Positions 40,887 through 51,608 of a stretch of 64,000 nucleotides of DNA are shown one piece after another (position 1 is the stretch's first letter; each line of letters opens with the position of its first letter). The DNA is taken from contig JAVDOI010000019.1 in NCBI GenBank assembly GCA_032191485.1, forward strand, positions 11,810,918 to 11,874,917, in the 5' to 3' direction. The stretch comes from Leptoclinus maculatus. Lineage: Eukaryota > Chordata > Actinopteri > Perciformes > Stichaeidae. The notes under the pieces were generated by a model. It worked only from the letters and a program-made list of their open reading frames with translations, searched no databases and was not told the DNA's origin. The translations under genes were made by a program, and so were the position numbers.

Positions 40887-41390
40887 TCTTTTTTCTTCAC
40901 CTCCTCCTCTTCTTCCTCTCATTTTCCTCTTCTCTCTCTCTCCTTATTTTTCTTTTCTTCTTCTGTTTTTTCATCTCCTCCTACTCCTCTCTTCATCTTT
41001 CATCCCCTCCTTCTCTTTCTCCTCCTTGTTGTTCATGTTCTCCGCCTCTTCTTCTTTCTTCCCTTCCTTTTCTTCTTCTTCCTCCTCTTCTTCTTTCCTT
41101 CTTCTTTTTTTCATCCCGTCTTTCTCCTCCTACTTCTTCTTCTTCTATTTTTTCTCCTCTTGCTTTTTCATCTTCTTCATCTTCTTCTTCGCTTCTTCCA
41201 TCTTCTCGTCCCTGGTCTTTCCCGTCTCTTCCTTTCCCACCACCTTTTTCCTCTTCTCCCTATTTCTTCTTTTTCTCCTTTCCCTCCTCCCCCATTCCTT
41301 ATTTCTCCCCCTGTAACTCCCCCACCTCCTCTTCCTCCTTATCCTGCTTCTCTTCCACCTTCTTCTCCCTCTTTTGATTATTCAGCCCCA
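40887..41390 (+). repeat. Polypyrimidine (CTT/CCT)n tract, about 500 bp
   Basis: It is almost pure C and T on the + strand, with a few A and G. Frames of 199 and 214 codons across it are phenylalanine/serine/leucine low complexity and not genes. It is followed by (TAG)n at about 41470-41530. Confidence 0.95.
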
Positions 41391-42677
41391 TTTCTTCTTC
41401 TTCATCTTCTGTATCATTATCTTTATTATTATCATTATTTCCACCGTTGCCTTTACTACTACAGTAGTACAGTAGTAGTAGTAGTAGTAGTATTGGTAGT
41501 GATAGTAGTAGTACAGTAGTAGTAGTGGTAGTAGTGGCACATTTCATGAATGACCTACCCCCCCCCTAGTTTTCCTAGCAGTCTTCAGTCTAATCTTCCC
41601 ATAGAAGTTCAGCTCAACATGTGAGATCATTTATTATTTCTGCGGGTGAAAAATAAGTGCAATCTGCCGTCCTGATGCAGCTCCATCACACTCAGCAGGT
41701 CTGTCATCTCAGCTGTCGTCCACTTTGTAGTACTACTCCGCCAGCGTTGAGACAAAGCACGGCGCTCTCGGTCCTCCTGTCCGCTCAGTGCTGGAGAAGT
41801 AAGTCCACTACAGCTGGCGTTGTGCCTGCACCGCTGGACGGGGACGATCCTCTGTCTTCAGTCCTTTCACACTTATTGTACAGTTGATTGAGCCTTTGTT
41901 GTAAAAGCATGGCTGTATGTAATACCTTCATGAGATAAACAAGGTCAAAGACAGCATCTTAACACAAAAGAAAAAGGCATAATATATGTGATATGCTTTG
42001 GATGTGAGTTAGGGAACCACCTGTCAGTAAGGAACTGGACATCTTTTTGACTCAGTTGTATTGTCAGTTATTGTCTCTTTCGGCAGCTTCGTGACTTTAT
42101 TCATATTTGGGTACAGGGCAATAAGGAGTATTAACTAGAGCTAGCCCAGTGAATCAGCTGCTTCAATATATTGAAATTAGCTTATTGACAATTAATATAG
42201 TATCGGTATTAAAGGCAGCCGATAAATAAAAGCTTTTAATCTTTATATTACAACTGTAAAATGCTCTAATTACCAAAATGTAGGCTTTCTTTTTATGTAC
42301 TGTATTAAAATTAATATCCAACAGCCAATATTACCATTGTAATTTAAACTCAATAAAATAAATATTGATGTTGGTATTGGCCTTAAAGGTCTAGTATTGC
42401 TTGGTCTTGAGTATTAAGAACTTTTTACATATTGCTTGTTTTAACGGTTTATTGTCTTTAAACAGCATATCGATAAGACATGACAAACCTTGCATCAACA
42501 GTGTATATTCCATTTTTCTTCTCTACATATCACCCGCTGCTTACCGCCAGCTACCATCCAACATATCCCCGCCGCTTCATGTTGCATTGCATCACCGCAC
42601 CGTGTGCGCCGCGGAGGGCTGTTGCCGGGTGCCGTGTGAAGCTGACCGTGATCTCTTTCTCCCTTTGTGTTGCTCAG

Positions 42678-42779
42678 GAGTTCGCCGCGCTCACCAAGGA
42701 GCTGAACGCCTGCAGGGAGCAGCTGCTGGAGAAGGAGGAGGAGATCTCCGAGCTCAAAGCCGAGAGGAACAACACCAGG
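42678..42779 (+). CDS. ppfia2: ppfia2 exon, EFAALTKEL ... ERNNTR (34 aa)
   Basis: The acceptor is tgctcag before 42678 and the donor is AGG|gtgagg after 42779. The exon is 102 nt, phase 0 at both ends. It opens with EFAALTKELNACREQLLEKE, the start of the highly conserved liprin-alpha coiled coil; NACREQLLEKEEEIS is the alpha-2 form, whereas alpha-1 and alpha-3 read LEREEEIA at this point. The heptad pattern is clear. The preceding in-window exon candidate is 38.6 kb upstream. Confidence 0.96.
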
Positions 42780-45177
42780 GTGAGGGGCGGGCATCGACGC
42801 ACCACCTTTTTAAAACATGTACTCCCCTGATGATGCTGCCACCAAGTAGTTTAATCTGCCACTGATGTCCTATGATGAAGAGAGACTTCATGCTGATGCG
42901 TGTTTCTTCCATATTCACCCACTTAAATGTGCAAGTTTCTCAAACTTTTCCCCCTGAATTTTAATGTGCGCTGGAGAACGCCTGCTGCACACTGCGATAG
43001 ACGGCGTCCTGAGGAAGCCTAAGCTATCTGGTGTGTACGTTTTTTTTACGGCTGCAGAAGCACTGAAGCAACAATGCGACCCGTCTGTTTCCAATGCCCA
43101 GACATACCTCATTAGCTCCACACATTTCGCCTGAACATTTTTGCACTTACTTCACATGGATGGCTGCTCAACAGTAAAACTAGGTCCAAATGGCACCGGT
43201 GCCCTGCAGCGTCCAGGTCAAAGTGTTTTGGGAGGGAGGAGGGGGGAGGGGGGGGGCAACTAATGACATTAGCGTATCCGCTTGATTCTGTGGAGCTGAA
43301 GGCCCGTATCTTCAATAAAAAAAGGCTTTCTTTTTAAAGCAGTAGGCACACTCTGCTGTTAACAGATAAGACTCTGTGTTCCATCCCCACTGCTGATTAA
43401 GTGTGGATTTTCAGTCGTGCACTATCTGTCTCTGGGCGGAGGCAGAAGATTTTTAGCACAACAAGCAGCTGAGACAAACAGGAAGGAGGGGAGGTGAGGA
43501 GACGGAGACTGACACAAGTCATTTTCTCTCTCTCACTTTATTATCACCTCGAATCGTCTCCCATAGGCAATTACCAAAGCATGTTTAATCAAGCTGGGTT
43601 CAGTCGCTGGCAGGGTTTTTACAGTTCATAATCACAGCTTTGAAGGCATGTGCGGGCAGTGAGTGGACCGAGGGGCTGGCGACCCATTGTGATGGCAGCG
43701 GAGAGAGTCATGCACAGACGAGATGAGACAGACGAACGGGAGGACGCTGTGGCTCTACCTCAGCCGGAACTCCATTCACTCCCTGATTGATTCAACGGTG
43801 GGCCTTTTGTTGAGTGTGCAGGAGTACGTACGTCGACATGATGGCTGCTGATGAGACAGTTTATCAGACGGACAAGAGACAAAGACGGACTGTGTCTGTG
43901 CATACACACACTCCGACTCTGACCACTCCCGCCTGCTAAAATGTTTCTCGTTGAACATTAGTCTGCAAATAAGAAACATTCTGTTGTTTTTTTGTGAGGC
44001 AGTGGGAACAAAGAGGAGACAGAATATTGTGAATTTTGTCCCTTTTGCTCTTAAAGTTGATGTTGTTTCCCATAGCAACAGATACAGACCAGATGCTTGC
44101 AGCTCTGAGTGCATGTTATCGATTACATTTGGAACTATATATTCAAACTCCCTTTAGCCGGTTGTGCTCACCTTCATGCTCCGTTCTCTTAACTTAAATT
44201 GTTCCCAGTTCTCTTGAATAATTAGATGATGTCATGCTCGCTGTGTAATGCCAGCGAGGAAGACAATGCAGGCTCTACCAAGTGGTTGATGGTACATTTA
44301 ATCCGGCTTGCAGCTTCAGCCCCTCAATAAGAGATGTTTAGACGAATGAAGCGAAGTGAAGTCGGCGAGTTCCTTTCCAGGAAAGAACAGGGAGGTCATC
44401 GATCCTTATCTTGGATGTAATATCATGTCCTTGGACAATTTCCGAGAGGCAATGAAGTGTCGAGATCTGCGTCGACACCAAAACTGCTCCAGTGTTTCCG
44501 TGATCTGGCGCCAATGATTCACGAGGGGAAATGAAAGAAGACGATCTCAAACAGTAATGAATGATGTGTTATCTCTGCAGCCCAACTGGTGTTCTCTCTC
44601 CCGGTTGTTTACTCCTAGTTGTTGTTGTTGTTGTTGTGGTGTAGTTTTCCTGAAGTCAGCCCCCCCCAGCTCTGCATCTCATCCTGTCTGTCCTTGTGAA
44701 GCAAGTCTGCTGGTAGTTGACTTGACATGCTTCCTACCTAGCAGCCTAGATTAGCATAATCCATTCTGGGGCTCTGCTGGAAGGATTCCAGTGACTTGCA
44801 GCATCTTTCAAACCTCTAACTCTGAAAAGCCACAACATATGCAGCAAATGATCTTTAAAATGAAACATATTACTGTAAATGAATGCACATCTGTTAAAAT
44901 TATCCTCTTGGGACTCTCATAGCTAGTCTCTTTATGTTGTTGATTTGCATTTAAGGTCGAGGAGCGAGCCTGACGAAGAATCCATGAATGCAATGTTTTT
45001 GATCTTAAGTACATTGTTGGGGGAAGAAAGCTGAGGTTTGGTGTGCAGCAAACCTTTTCTCATTTGGATTCTTTCACATTATTCCCACATTTTACCGGCT
45101 CTTGCCTTAATCATGCTGCTGTGAGGAGTATTTATAATGATGATGATGATGATGGCTTCTCCCACGTGTCTCTTCAG
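42780..45177 (+). other. Intron, 2,398 bp
   Basis: It is a GT-AG intron. It holds a G-rich stretch near 43220-43256, (GTT)n at about 44620-44635 and (GAT)n at 45137-45154, close to the acceptor. No additional exon was seen. Confidence 0.7.
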
Positions 45178-45342
45178 CTACTGCTGGAGCATCTGGAGTG
45201 CCTGGTGTCCAGACACGAGCGGTCACTTCGCATGACGGTGGTGAAGCGGCAGGCTCAGTCTCCTTCGGGGGTCTCCAGTGAAGTCGAGGTCCTCAAAGCG
45301 CTCAAGTCCTTGTTCGAACACCATAAAGCTCTCGATGAGAAG
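45178..45342 (+). CDS. ppfia2: ppfia2 exon, LLLEHLECL ... HHKALDEK (55 aa)
   Basis: The acceptor is tcttcag and the donor AAG|gtgagt; 165 nt, phase 0 at both ends. It encodes LLLEHLECLVSRHERSLRMT followed by VVKRQAQSPSGVSSEVEVLK, one of the most conserved liprin-alpha blocks. SPSG rather than SPAG or SPGG again matches alpha-2. This is coiled-coil sequence with a basic stretch and a Ser/Pro break. Confidence 0.97.
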
Positions 45343-45686
45343 GTGAGTCTCCATTAGAGCTCCGTACAACCCTAGAAGAAGGCGAGCACGCTCAGAGGAG
45401 TTTCTCAGAGGAAGAGGGTATCGTAGGAGGGGAATCTCCTCCCAGCAACTGATGCTTTAAAAGCATCAAAAACGCTGCTTTGAAGCCGCAGCAAAGTGTT
45501 TTTCTGAGGCTGAGGGAGGAAAAGAGGACATCTCCTCTGCTGTGTTCACCCTTGATTACCTTTGACTGCCATGTAAAGAGGGAGTGCAACAACCTTTCAG
45601 ACCTTTCAGAGTCCAGCTCAGTGCGAGTTAATAAGAGAGGAGATCTACAGATTCATGATTTTCGTTTCTTCTTTCTTTTTTTCCAG
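45343..45686 (+). other. Intron, 344 bp
   Basis: A short intron ending in a strong pyrimidine tract (ctttctttttttccag). Its AG is followed directly by GTAAGAG, the first bases of the next exon. Confidence 0.8.
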
Positions 45687-45761
45687 GTAAGAGAGAGACT
45701 ACGGGTGTCACTGGAGAGGGTGTCCGCCTTGGAGGAGGAGCTCACAGCAGCCAATGAGGAG
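45687..45761 (+). CDS. ppfia2: ppfia2 exon, VRERLRVSL ... TAANEE (25 aa)
   Basis: 75 nt, phase 0 at both ends, reading VRERLRVSLERVSALEEELT and ending AANEE; alpha-2-like coiled coil. It begins with GTAAGAG directly after ttccag, so joining it to the previous exon (ending AAG) rebuilds AAG|GTAAGA, a near-consensus donor. Its true donor after 45761 is also GTAAGAG. Skipping it would remove 25 residues in frame. Confidence 0.95.
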
Positions 45762-46437
45762 GTAAGAGCTGCCGCATCGATTATGTCTAAGATAATGAAA
45801 GATAGATATCGTACCAGGATGTTCATCGGGGGAAAAATGAATGTATACGCATAATAAAAAGTCAGAAAACTAGAAAATGTCGCACATTGTACATATAAAC
45901 ATGAGTCCATATCCATATAATGATGTGCTACCTGTTTATGTGGATGTAAATCTGATACACACTGTGATGTGTCCTGAATTATGTATCGGCTCATAAAACA
46001 ACCACCTCTGCCGGCTTCACTCGCCCCCTCGCCTCGTACGGGGGGGGGAATAACTCAAAATATCACGGTGCACATGAGTGGCCGAGGCACAACGCTGACA
46101 GAAGGGTGGTCACTTCTGCAACGGTGGCCCAACAACTCCTTCTCAACCTTCCCCCGGCTCAGGCCGGCTGAAGTGCCAGAGCAGCTCTCGCATTGCTGAT
46201 GGTTGTGTTCCAGCTGAGTAAAAACCCTCAGGCTGGCACTTCACAGCCTGTCAGACATGCCAGTCTGACACCCAGGCCGAGAATAAAATACAAGTCAGGG
46301 GGAGGAGGGGAGAAGATGAAGGGAGAGGGGAGTGAAGAGCAGGAGGGAGGAAGGTTGGGAGAGGCGTGTGAAGTGGGTGGAAGCCAGGACAGACGGCGAG
46401 AGCAGGAAATCCAAAGAAGCAGGTGGGAAGCAGAGGC

Positions 46438-46504
<67 letters not shown>

Positions 46505-48649
46505 GGATGGAAAGACGGTCGTGCTGCTTGTTGTCGGAATCCAATATTAGAGAGCTGCATGATCAAATGATGCGACAGGCCGCTCGTTCCCGGTTGCTCT
46601 TTTACAGCTTTTGGCATAAAGTCATCTTTTTCAAAACTGTAAAAGTCTTTTGTGAGACACTTTTTGAAGAATCTTTCTCACATCGCGCAGCCAAGGTTAC
46701 AGTAGATCTTTCTTGTAAACGGTTAACACCACACTTGTCAGCGCGGCGGACAGATGAGTGATTGGACCTCGAGGCGGTGGCAGAGTGCAGTCAGAGCTGC
46801 AGAGTAAAAAAATGTCCACGCTCCAGAGGCTCCAGGGAGGCGGGCGGAGCCGCCAGCCAGCCGGACCGGTAATTGATTTGTGATGTGAGGTCTGGTGTGA
46901 GTCCCGTACCCCCCCCCCCCCCCCAGACAACATGGCCGCGACCAGATGAAATCAGCGGCTTTTCTGACCTCATGCAGTCACAGGTGTTTAAGTGGTCGCA
47001 CGCTGATTACTGCTGGTGATTGTAATCTGCTGTTATGGAACAGTGTCGGAATTTGTCTGAGAATAAATTGTTGATTTATGTTTATTTATGGTGGATAATA
47101 GAGACTAATCAACACTGTGACACATTGTGTCCACAGCCAATTCAAACAAGTGAGGAGAGCACAGGACGCAGCAGCAGAGACGGACATCTGTCTGTGACAT
47201 GCATTTGTGATTGATTGTAATTCAAGTGCATTGCACCAGAGACCCCAGCTCTCACCTTGACAGAATCAATCTTTTATACCCCCCCGCCCCCCTCCACAAA
47301 CCCTCTCTTCACTCCTTCTCACATTTGATCCAATCTGTCCTTCACCACATTACCTCAGACGGTCCTCTCCGCCCAACACTGAAGTGCTAAAGAGAGATAA
47401 AGGAAATCACGATGCACTTCTTGTCCCTCCGTCAGATGTCTTGCCTTTGATGCGCGGTAGATCAACATCAAAAAGAAAATAATAAGCGCCATGTTCCACT
47501 TTCAAACTTCTCCTTTTTTTTTGTAATTTCAGAGCTGGAGATGCATCTTGCAGCGCTGCGCTCGTCATTTGTTGTGTCTTTCTGTCCGGGGTGGTGTTAG
47601 CGTTTGATCTCTGGGCCGGATAAATTACAGGCAATCTCAGAATAATGGTACAGAAACATACGGAGGCAGAATTATGCCCTCGTTAAAAATGATGAACAGA
47701 AGCCGAATCGTCTTTCACTGCCCTCTGTCCTCACTGACATCAACTGACTCTCACTTTGATGTTGCTGAGGACAGCTCAGGTTTTGAGTTGAAGCAAATAT
47801 GCTAAAATAATTTTTATAAAAGTTACCAACTGCACCTTTAAGTTGGCAAAAACTTGAATTTCTTTTCAATTTCTCACAACCTGGATGTCCTGAAAGCCGA
47901 CCAAAATAGTGTAAGACAGGGAAAAGAGAGAGCGACTGGCTCACTGCCACCACATAGAGCAGTCGAGCAGACAGACAGGTACTCTGGGAGAAGGGCTTCC
48001 AGAGGGTCAAAGGTTGTGAGGCTCACACTATAGCTGTGTGGTTGCAGTGTTTTTACACGCTGCACTGAAGTAAGAGGAGGATGCTTCACGAGAAGGTTCT
48101 GGTAGAGGTCACGTTTGATGGTTTGCCTGCTTCAAAGTTCGACATGTATCGTACTCCCTCAAGTTCTGGATGAACAAGAGGCAGCACGGAGTCTCAGGAG
48201 CTTCAAGTTGTTTATGAGAGACGAGTAGCAGCCGAGCACAGTACACGGTCTAGCTTTCTCTTCCCCATCGTGAGCAGAGCGATAATCACACGGTGTCTGT
48301 CGAGGGAAGAACCTAATTATTGTTGTTGTCGGTCACCCCTCTGACAGGATTATGACTTCGGGACAGTTGGTCCACAGAACACGATAATTACAGTGATTTT
48401 ATCAGCGCTCACGTGCTTCCTGCTTTATGTTGGTTAAAGTCATGCTCCATACATTCCTACGGAGAGGAGACATACTGTAATTTACTAGTGTTGCATAAGA
48501 GGGAAATGTCTTTATGCTGATTGGCTAATTTCACGTTCACACATTGAGGTTTCAACATGTTCTTCTTGTGTGCAAAGCCACATTGAAGGAAATGCAATAT
48601 TACATATTAAAACCGTCTGATCTTGTTTGCGCTTGTTGCCGTCCTGCAG
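45762..48649 (+). other. Intron, 2,888 bp
   Basis: It contains (TG)31 at 46441-46502 and a C run at about 46910-46924. No exon was seen. The acceptor is gtcctgcag. Confidence 0.7.
46441..46502. repeat. (TG)31
   Basis: The longest dinucleotide run in the window, inside the 45762-48649 intron. Confidence 0.97.
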
Positions 48650-48760
48650 ATCGTGGCCTTAAGGGAACAAAATGCTCACATTCAGAGAAAAGTGGCTTCC
48701 GGGGACGGAGGGGAGGACATACTGGACGGCATTGAAGGTCAACAGAAGCTTCATGGCAAG
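48650..48760 (+). CDS. ppfia2: ppfia2 exon, IVALREQNAH ... QKLHGK (37 aa)
   Basis: 111 nt, phase 0 at both ends; acceptor gtcctgcag, donor AAG|gtgagc. It reads IVALREQNAHIQRKVASGDG and ends with QQKLHGK. This is a variable linker between coiled-coil blocks. From memory the mammalian alpha-2 version has IVALREQNVHIQRKMASSEG and is slightly longer before KVHEK, so the fish exon appears a few residues shorter. Confidence 0.93.
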
Positions 48761-51386
48761 GTGAGCCTCTTCGATAGTTAAATAGAATCCTTTTTTTTTT
48801 AAAGCGCATCGATGGACACACAGGTTTTTGTGTGTGGGTCATTTTTTTCAATTAAGAGGACACGATCTCGGCATCCTCAATTGTTTGCAATGGACCTGGA
48901 TGCAGCTAAGTTTTCTATATTAAACATGCAGATATTATTTCTCTTCTGGGCCGCCAATTATCATCTTCAAATGCCCTCAATGTCGAAATCACAGTGTGGC
49001 GCTATTGCACAAATAATTCCTGCACGGCGAGTTCCTGCTGGTGTTTTAATTGTCAGTACAGCGTTATAAAAGATGTCTTTAAGCTCTCGCACACTTCGAT
49101 CTGCTGGTGTTCTGAAGGTGACCCGCAGTCAAATGAGAGCTCGTGCTGCGACCGCAGCCTCTCCTATTATGCAGCAGCACTCGTGGACCTGCATAGCTGA
49201 ATACAAATCTCCCTCTGATTATTAATTTAAAGACAAAGAGGTGTAACTGCTTCCACGTTTTACAACACAGACCAGAGCCCAAAGCCACCGGCTCCAAATC
49301 CTCAAAGCGGACTTTTCCAAAATCCTGTTAGCATGCAGACAGCGGCATCTGCATCTTACAGGATACCTGGGCAGATCAATGGAGACGCTACTGCTCGACC
49401 GGTGTGCTGGAGGACGGGGAGCTGGGGGGGGGAGGTCGGGAGCAAAAAGACGAAGACGGGTGTGTTGTGCAGAGGGAGGAGGCTAATGAGGAGACGGCTG
49501 TCGTCTGCCCTGTTTTGTGAAGATAAAAAAATATGTATTTTGATTTGTGTGCATGTTTGCAAAATCAATTTGAATGTGTGTGTTTGGGCGAGAGTGAGGG
49601 CTGATTATTTAGTTTCACAGCGACTGACAGACGTGGCAGCGGCTGCCATCAAGGGGGGGGGGGGGATGACAACCCACAAAGCACACGTCCTCCTGGCAGC
49701 TCAACCCTCTCCAGTTGATTCTCACGTGTCCCTTGGTCGTTAATGTGACAGGTGGAGAGAGGTCAGCGAGGGGGGAGGGGGGGGGGAGGAGGAGTGAGAA
49801 AGGAGGGAAGAAATCGCAGCTCTTGAAGTGCATATTGACCCATCGAGCTCTCGAACCTGGAGCGTAGACCTGGAGCTGCCTGATAACCAGCTAATGCAGT
49901 CTGACAGATCACCGTTTTACATTATTCATTCCAGCGCTGGGCCGGTTCTGGTTTAGTTTCACTGCCCATCGACCCCAGAGAACAGATTTACTGGTGTTCT
50001 CTACCTTTTACCGAAGCTATTACCTTTTACCTTAAACGAGTCTTTGTGGAGATGGAAAGATGGATAAATAAAACTAGTTTGAGAATCGGAAAAAACGCGT
50101 ATATAGCAAAACTCTGCTTAGCTCTACTAAAGGTACGGGAGACAATGTGTTTTGTAATTTGGGTGAACCAACATTTAAAATGTATCTGCTCATGTGGACG
50201 CACAACTTTGTCTAAACTCTAATAAAAACGATGTAAACTCTCTCAGTCTTCTGAAACAGGTGAGCCACTGCTGCATAATGTATCATATGCGGGACTGACA
50301 TTTTGCAATAAAGTCGAGCTAAATCCTTAAAGTTGGTCCTTTTTTATGAGAGCGGACCCGGTGCGGGAGTGCGCCGGTATTAAAAATCAGCGGTGTGATT
50401 TAGTGGGTCTTGTTCGCTGCTCGGGTGAATCATTGATCACAGGCAGCAGGCGGAGAGGTCCAATTAGGTTCGTCCTCTCAGATGGATGGCCGAGGACGGG
50501 CAGCTGGGCCCGATACGGTGGAGAGAGAGAGAGAGATGGAGAATAAAGAGATCACTTTTCCTCACTCCCACCTTTTACAATAATTACATTTGAATAAAGA
50601 GAACGCTGTGTTGTGTAAAAGCTGCATTCAGTGCTGTCAGAGGAGAGCGTGTTAGCGGCGATAATAAAGTTGTTTTCTGACGCGTTATCTTTTGGCTCGA
50701 AAGCCCTGCTTAAGTTAGATCTCTCTGGCATTCCCCCTCATTAATCTACCTCATGCAGAGGCCCGCAGAGCTGCGCAGAGTGAGAACTCAGCCAAACCTA
50801 ATCATGTCACTAATGCAAGTGTCAAAGCAATCTTTTTCCAGCGGAGTCTGGAGTGATTCTCAGTCATTGTCTGTCGCCATCCGAAATCAAAGCAGGGGAC
50901 GAGCCGAAAAGCCTTGAGCTCCTGAACTTGAATTTATTAGAGTGCTAATGTGTGCAACTCTGCACAGAAGAAATGGTACCTGAAGTGGCAGCGACACTGA
51001 TTTCTCAAGACCCACTCCCGATACACCACAGGAAGCCGGGGCAAATCAGAAATTAGTTTTGTCACCTCTTGCATTTTCAATGCTAATGTTTCTATTTTCC
51101 TGCATTCTTAAGTCAAATTTCTCTTTTTACCATTTGATGTTTGCAATTACTTTTTTTTCTCACTCCCCATGTGGTTAAAACACATTTTCTAAAAGCGGAA
51201 TCTGCACAATAGCGGCTAGATTGTTGATTATATTTATTCATGCGCTGTAAGTGTCCTAAACCAAACGTATCCAAGATGTACACATTATAAAAGACCAAAC
51301 AATCCGGGACTGTATTTGTTCAAATCCAGATCCCCGAGTAAACTCTATGGACAATGGAATCATTTCTCCTCTCTCCTCCCCCCCAG
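48761..51386 (+). other. Intron, 2,626 bp
   Basis: It contains G runs near 49650-49664 and 49772-49790. No exon was seen. The acceptor is ctctcctcccccccag. Confidence 0.7.
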
Positions 51387-51608
51387 CGTCTGTCCAACGG
51401 CTCTCTGGAGTCGGCCCATGACGCGAGCCAGGTGGTGGAGCTGCAGGACCTGCTGGAGAAGCAGAACTACGAGCTGGCCCAGATGAAGGAGCGCATGTCC
51501 TCCCTCTCCTCCCGGGTCTCCGAGGTTGAGCAGGAGCTGGAGACGGCCCGGAAGGACCTCATCAAGTCCGAGGAGATGAACATCAAGTACCAGAGGGACA
51601 TCAAAGAG
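51387..51608 (+). CDS. ppfia2: ppfia2 exon, RLSNGSLESA ... YQRDIKE (74 aa)
   Basis: 222 nt, phase 0 at both ends. It opens RLSNGSLESAHDASQVVELQ, runs through DLLEKQNYELAQMKERMSSL and ends in IKYQRDIKE. The donor GAG|gttaca is weak (T at +3, C at +5) and lies within a few bases of a minisatellite. The coding sequence is GC-rich at third positions compared with the AT-rich introns. It is coiled coil that belongs to the liprin-alpha region binding active-zone partners. Confidence 0.95.

Larger units (their letters stand above)
31651..42677 (+). other. Large intron, part 3: no exon seen
   Basis: It contains C18 at 33382-33399, (CA)n at 35894-35924, (GT)n at 36397-36441, a repeat ending in (CAGA)n at about 38510-38580, a GGGGACGAC tandem at 40357-40395, a polypyrimidine tract at 40887-41390 and (TAG)n at about 41470-41530. 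The 3' end is a good acceptor, with a pyrimidine tract and tgctcag just before the exon at 42678. Confidence 0.5.

Noticed and set aside
40778..41519. Two overlapping plus-strand frames of 199 and 214 codons
   Set aside because: They are translations of a polypyrimidine microsatellite-like tract (Ser/Phe/Leu only), with no start context and no family resemblance.
46228..46761. Frames with long Val-Cys or His-Thr runs
   Set aside because: They are translations of the (TG)31 microsatellite.
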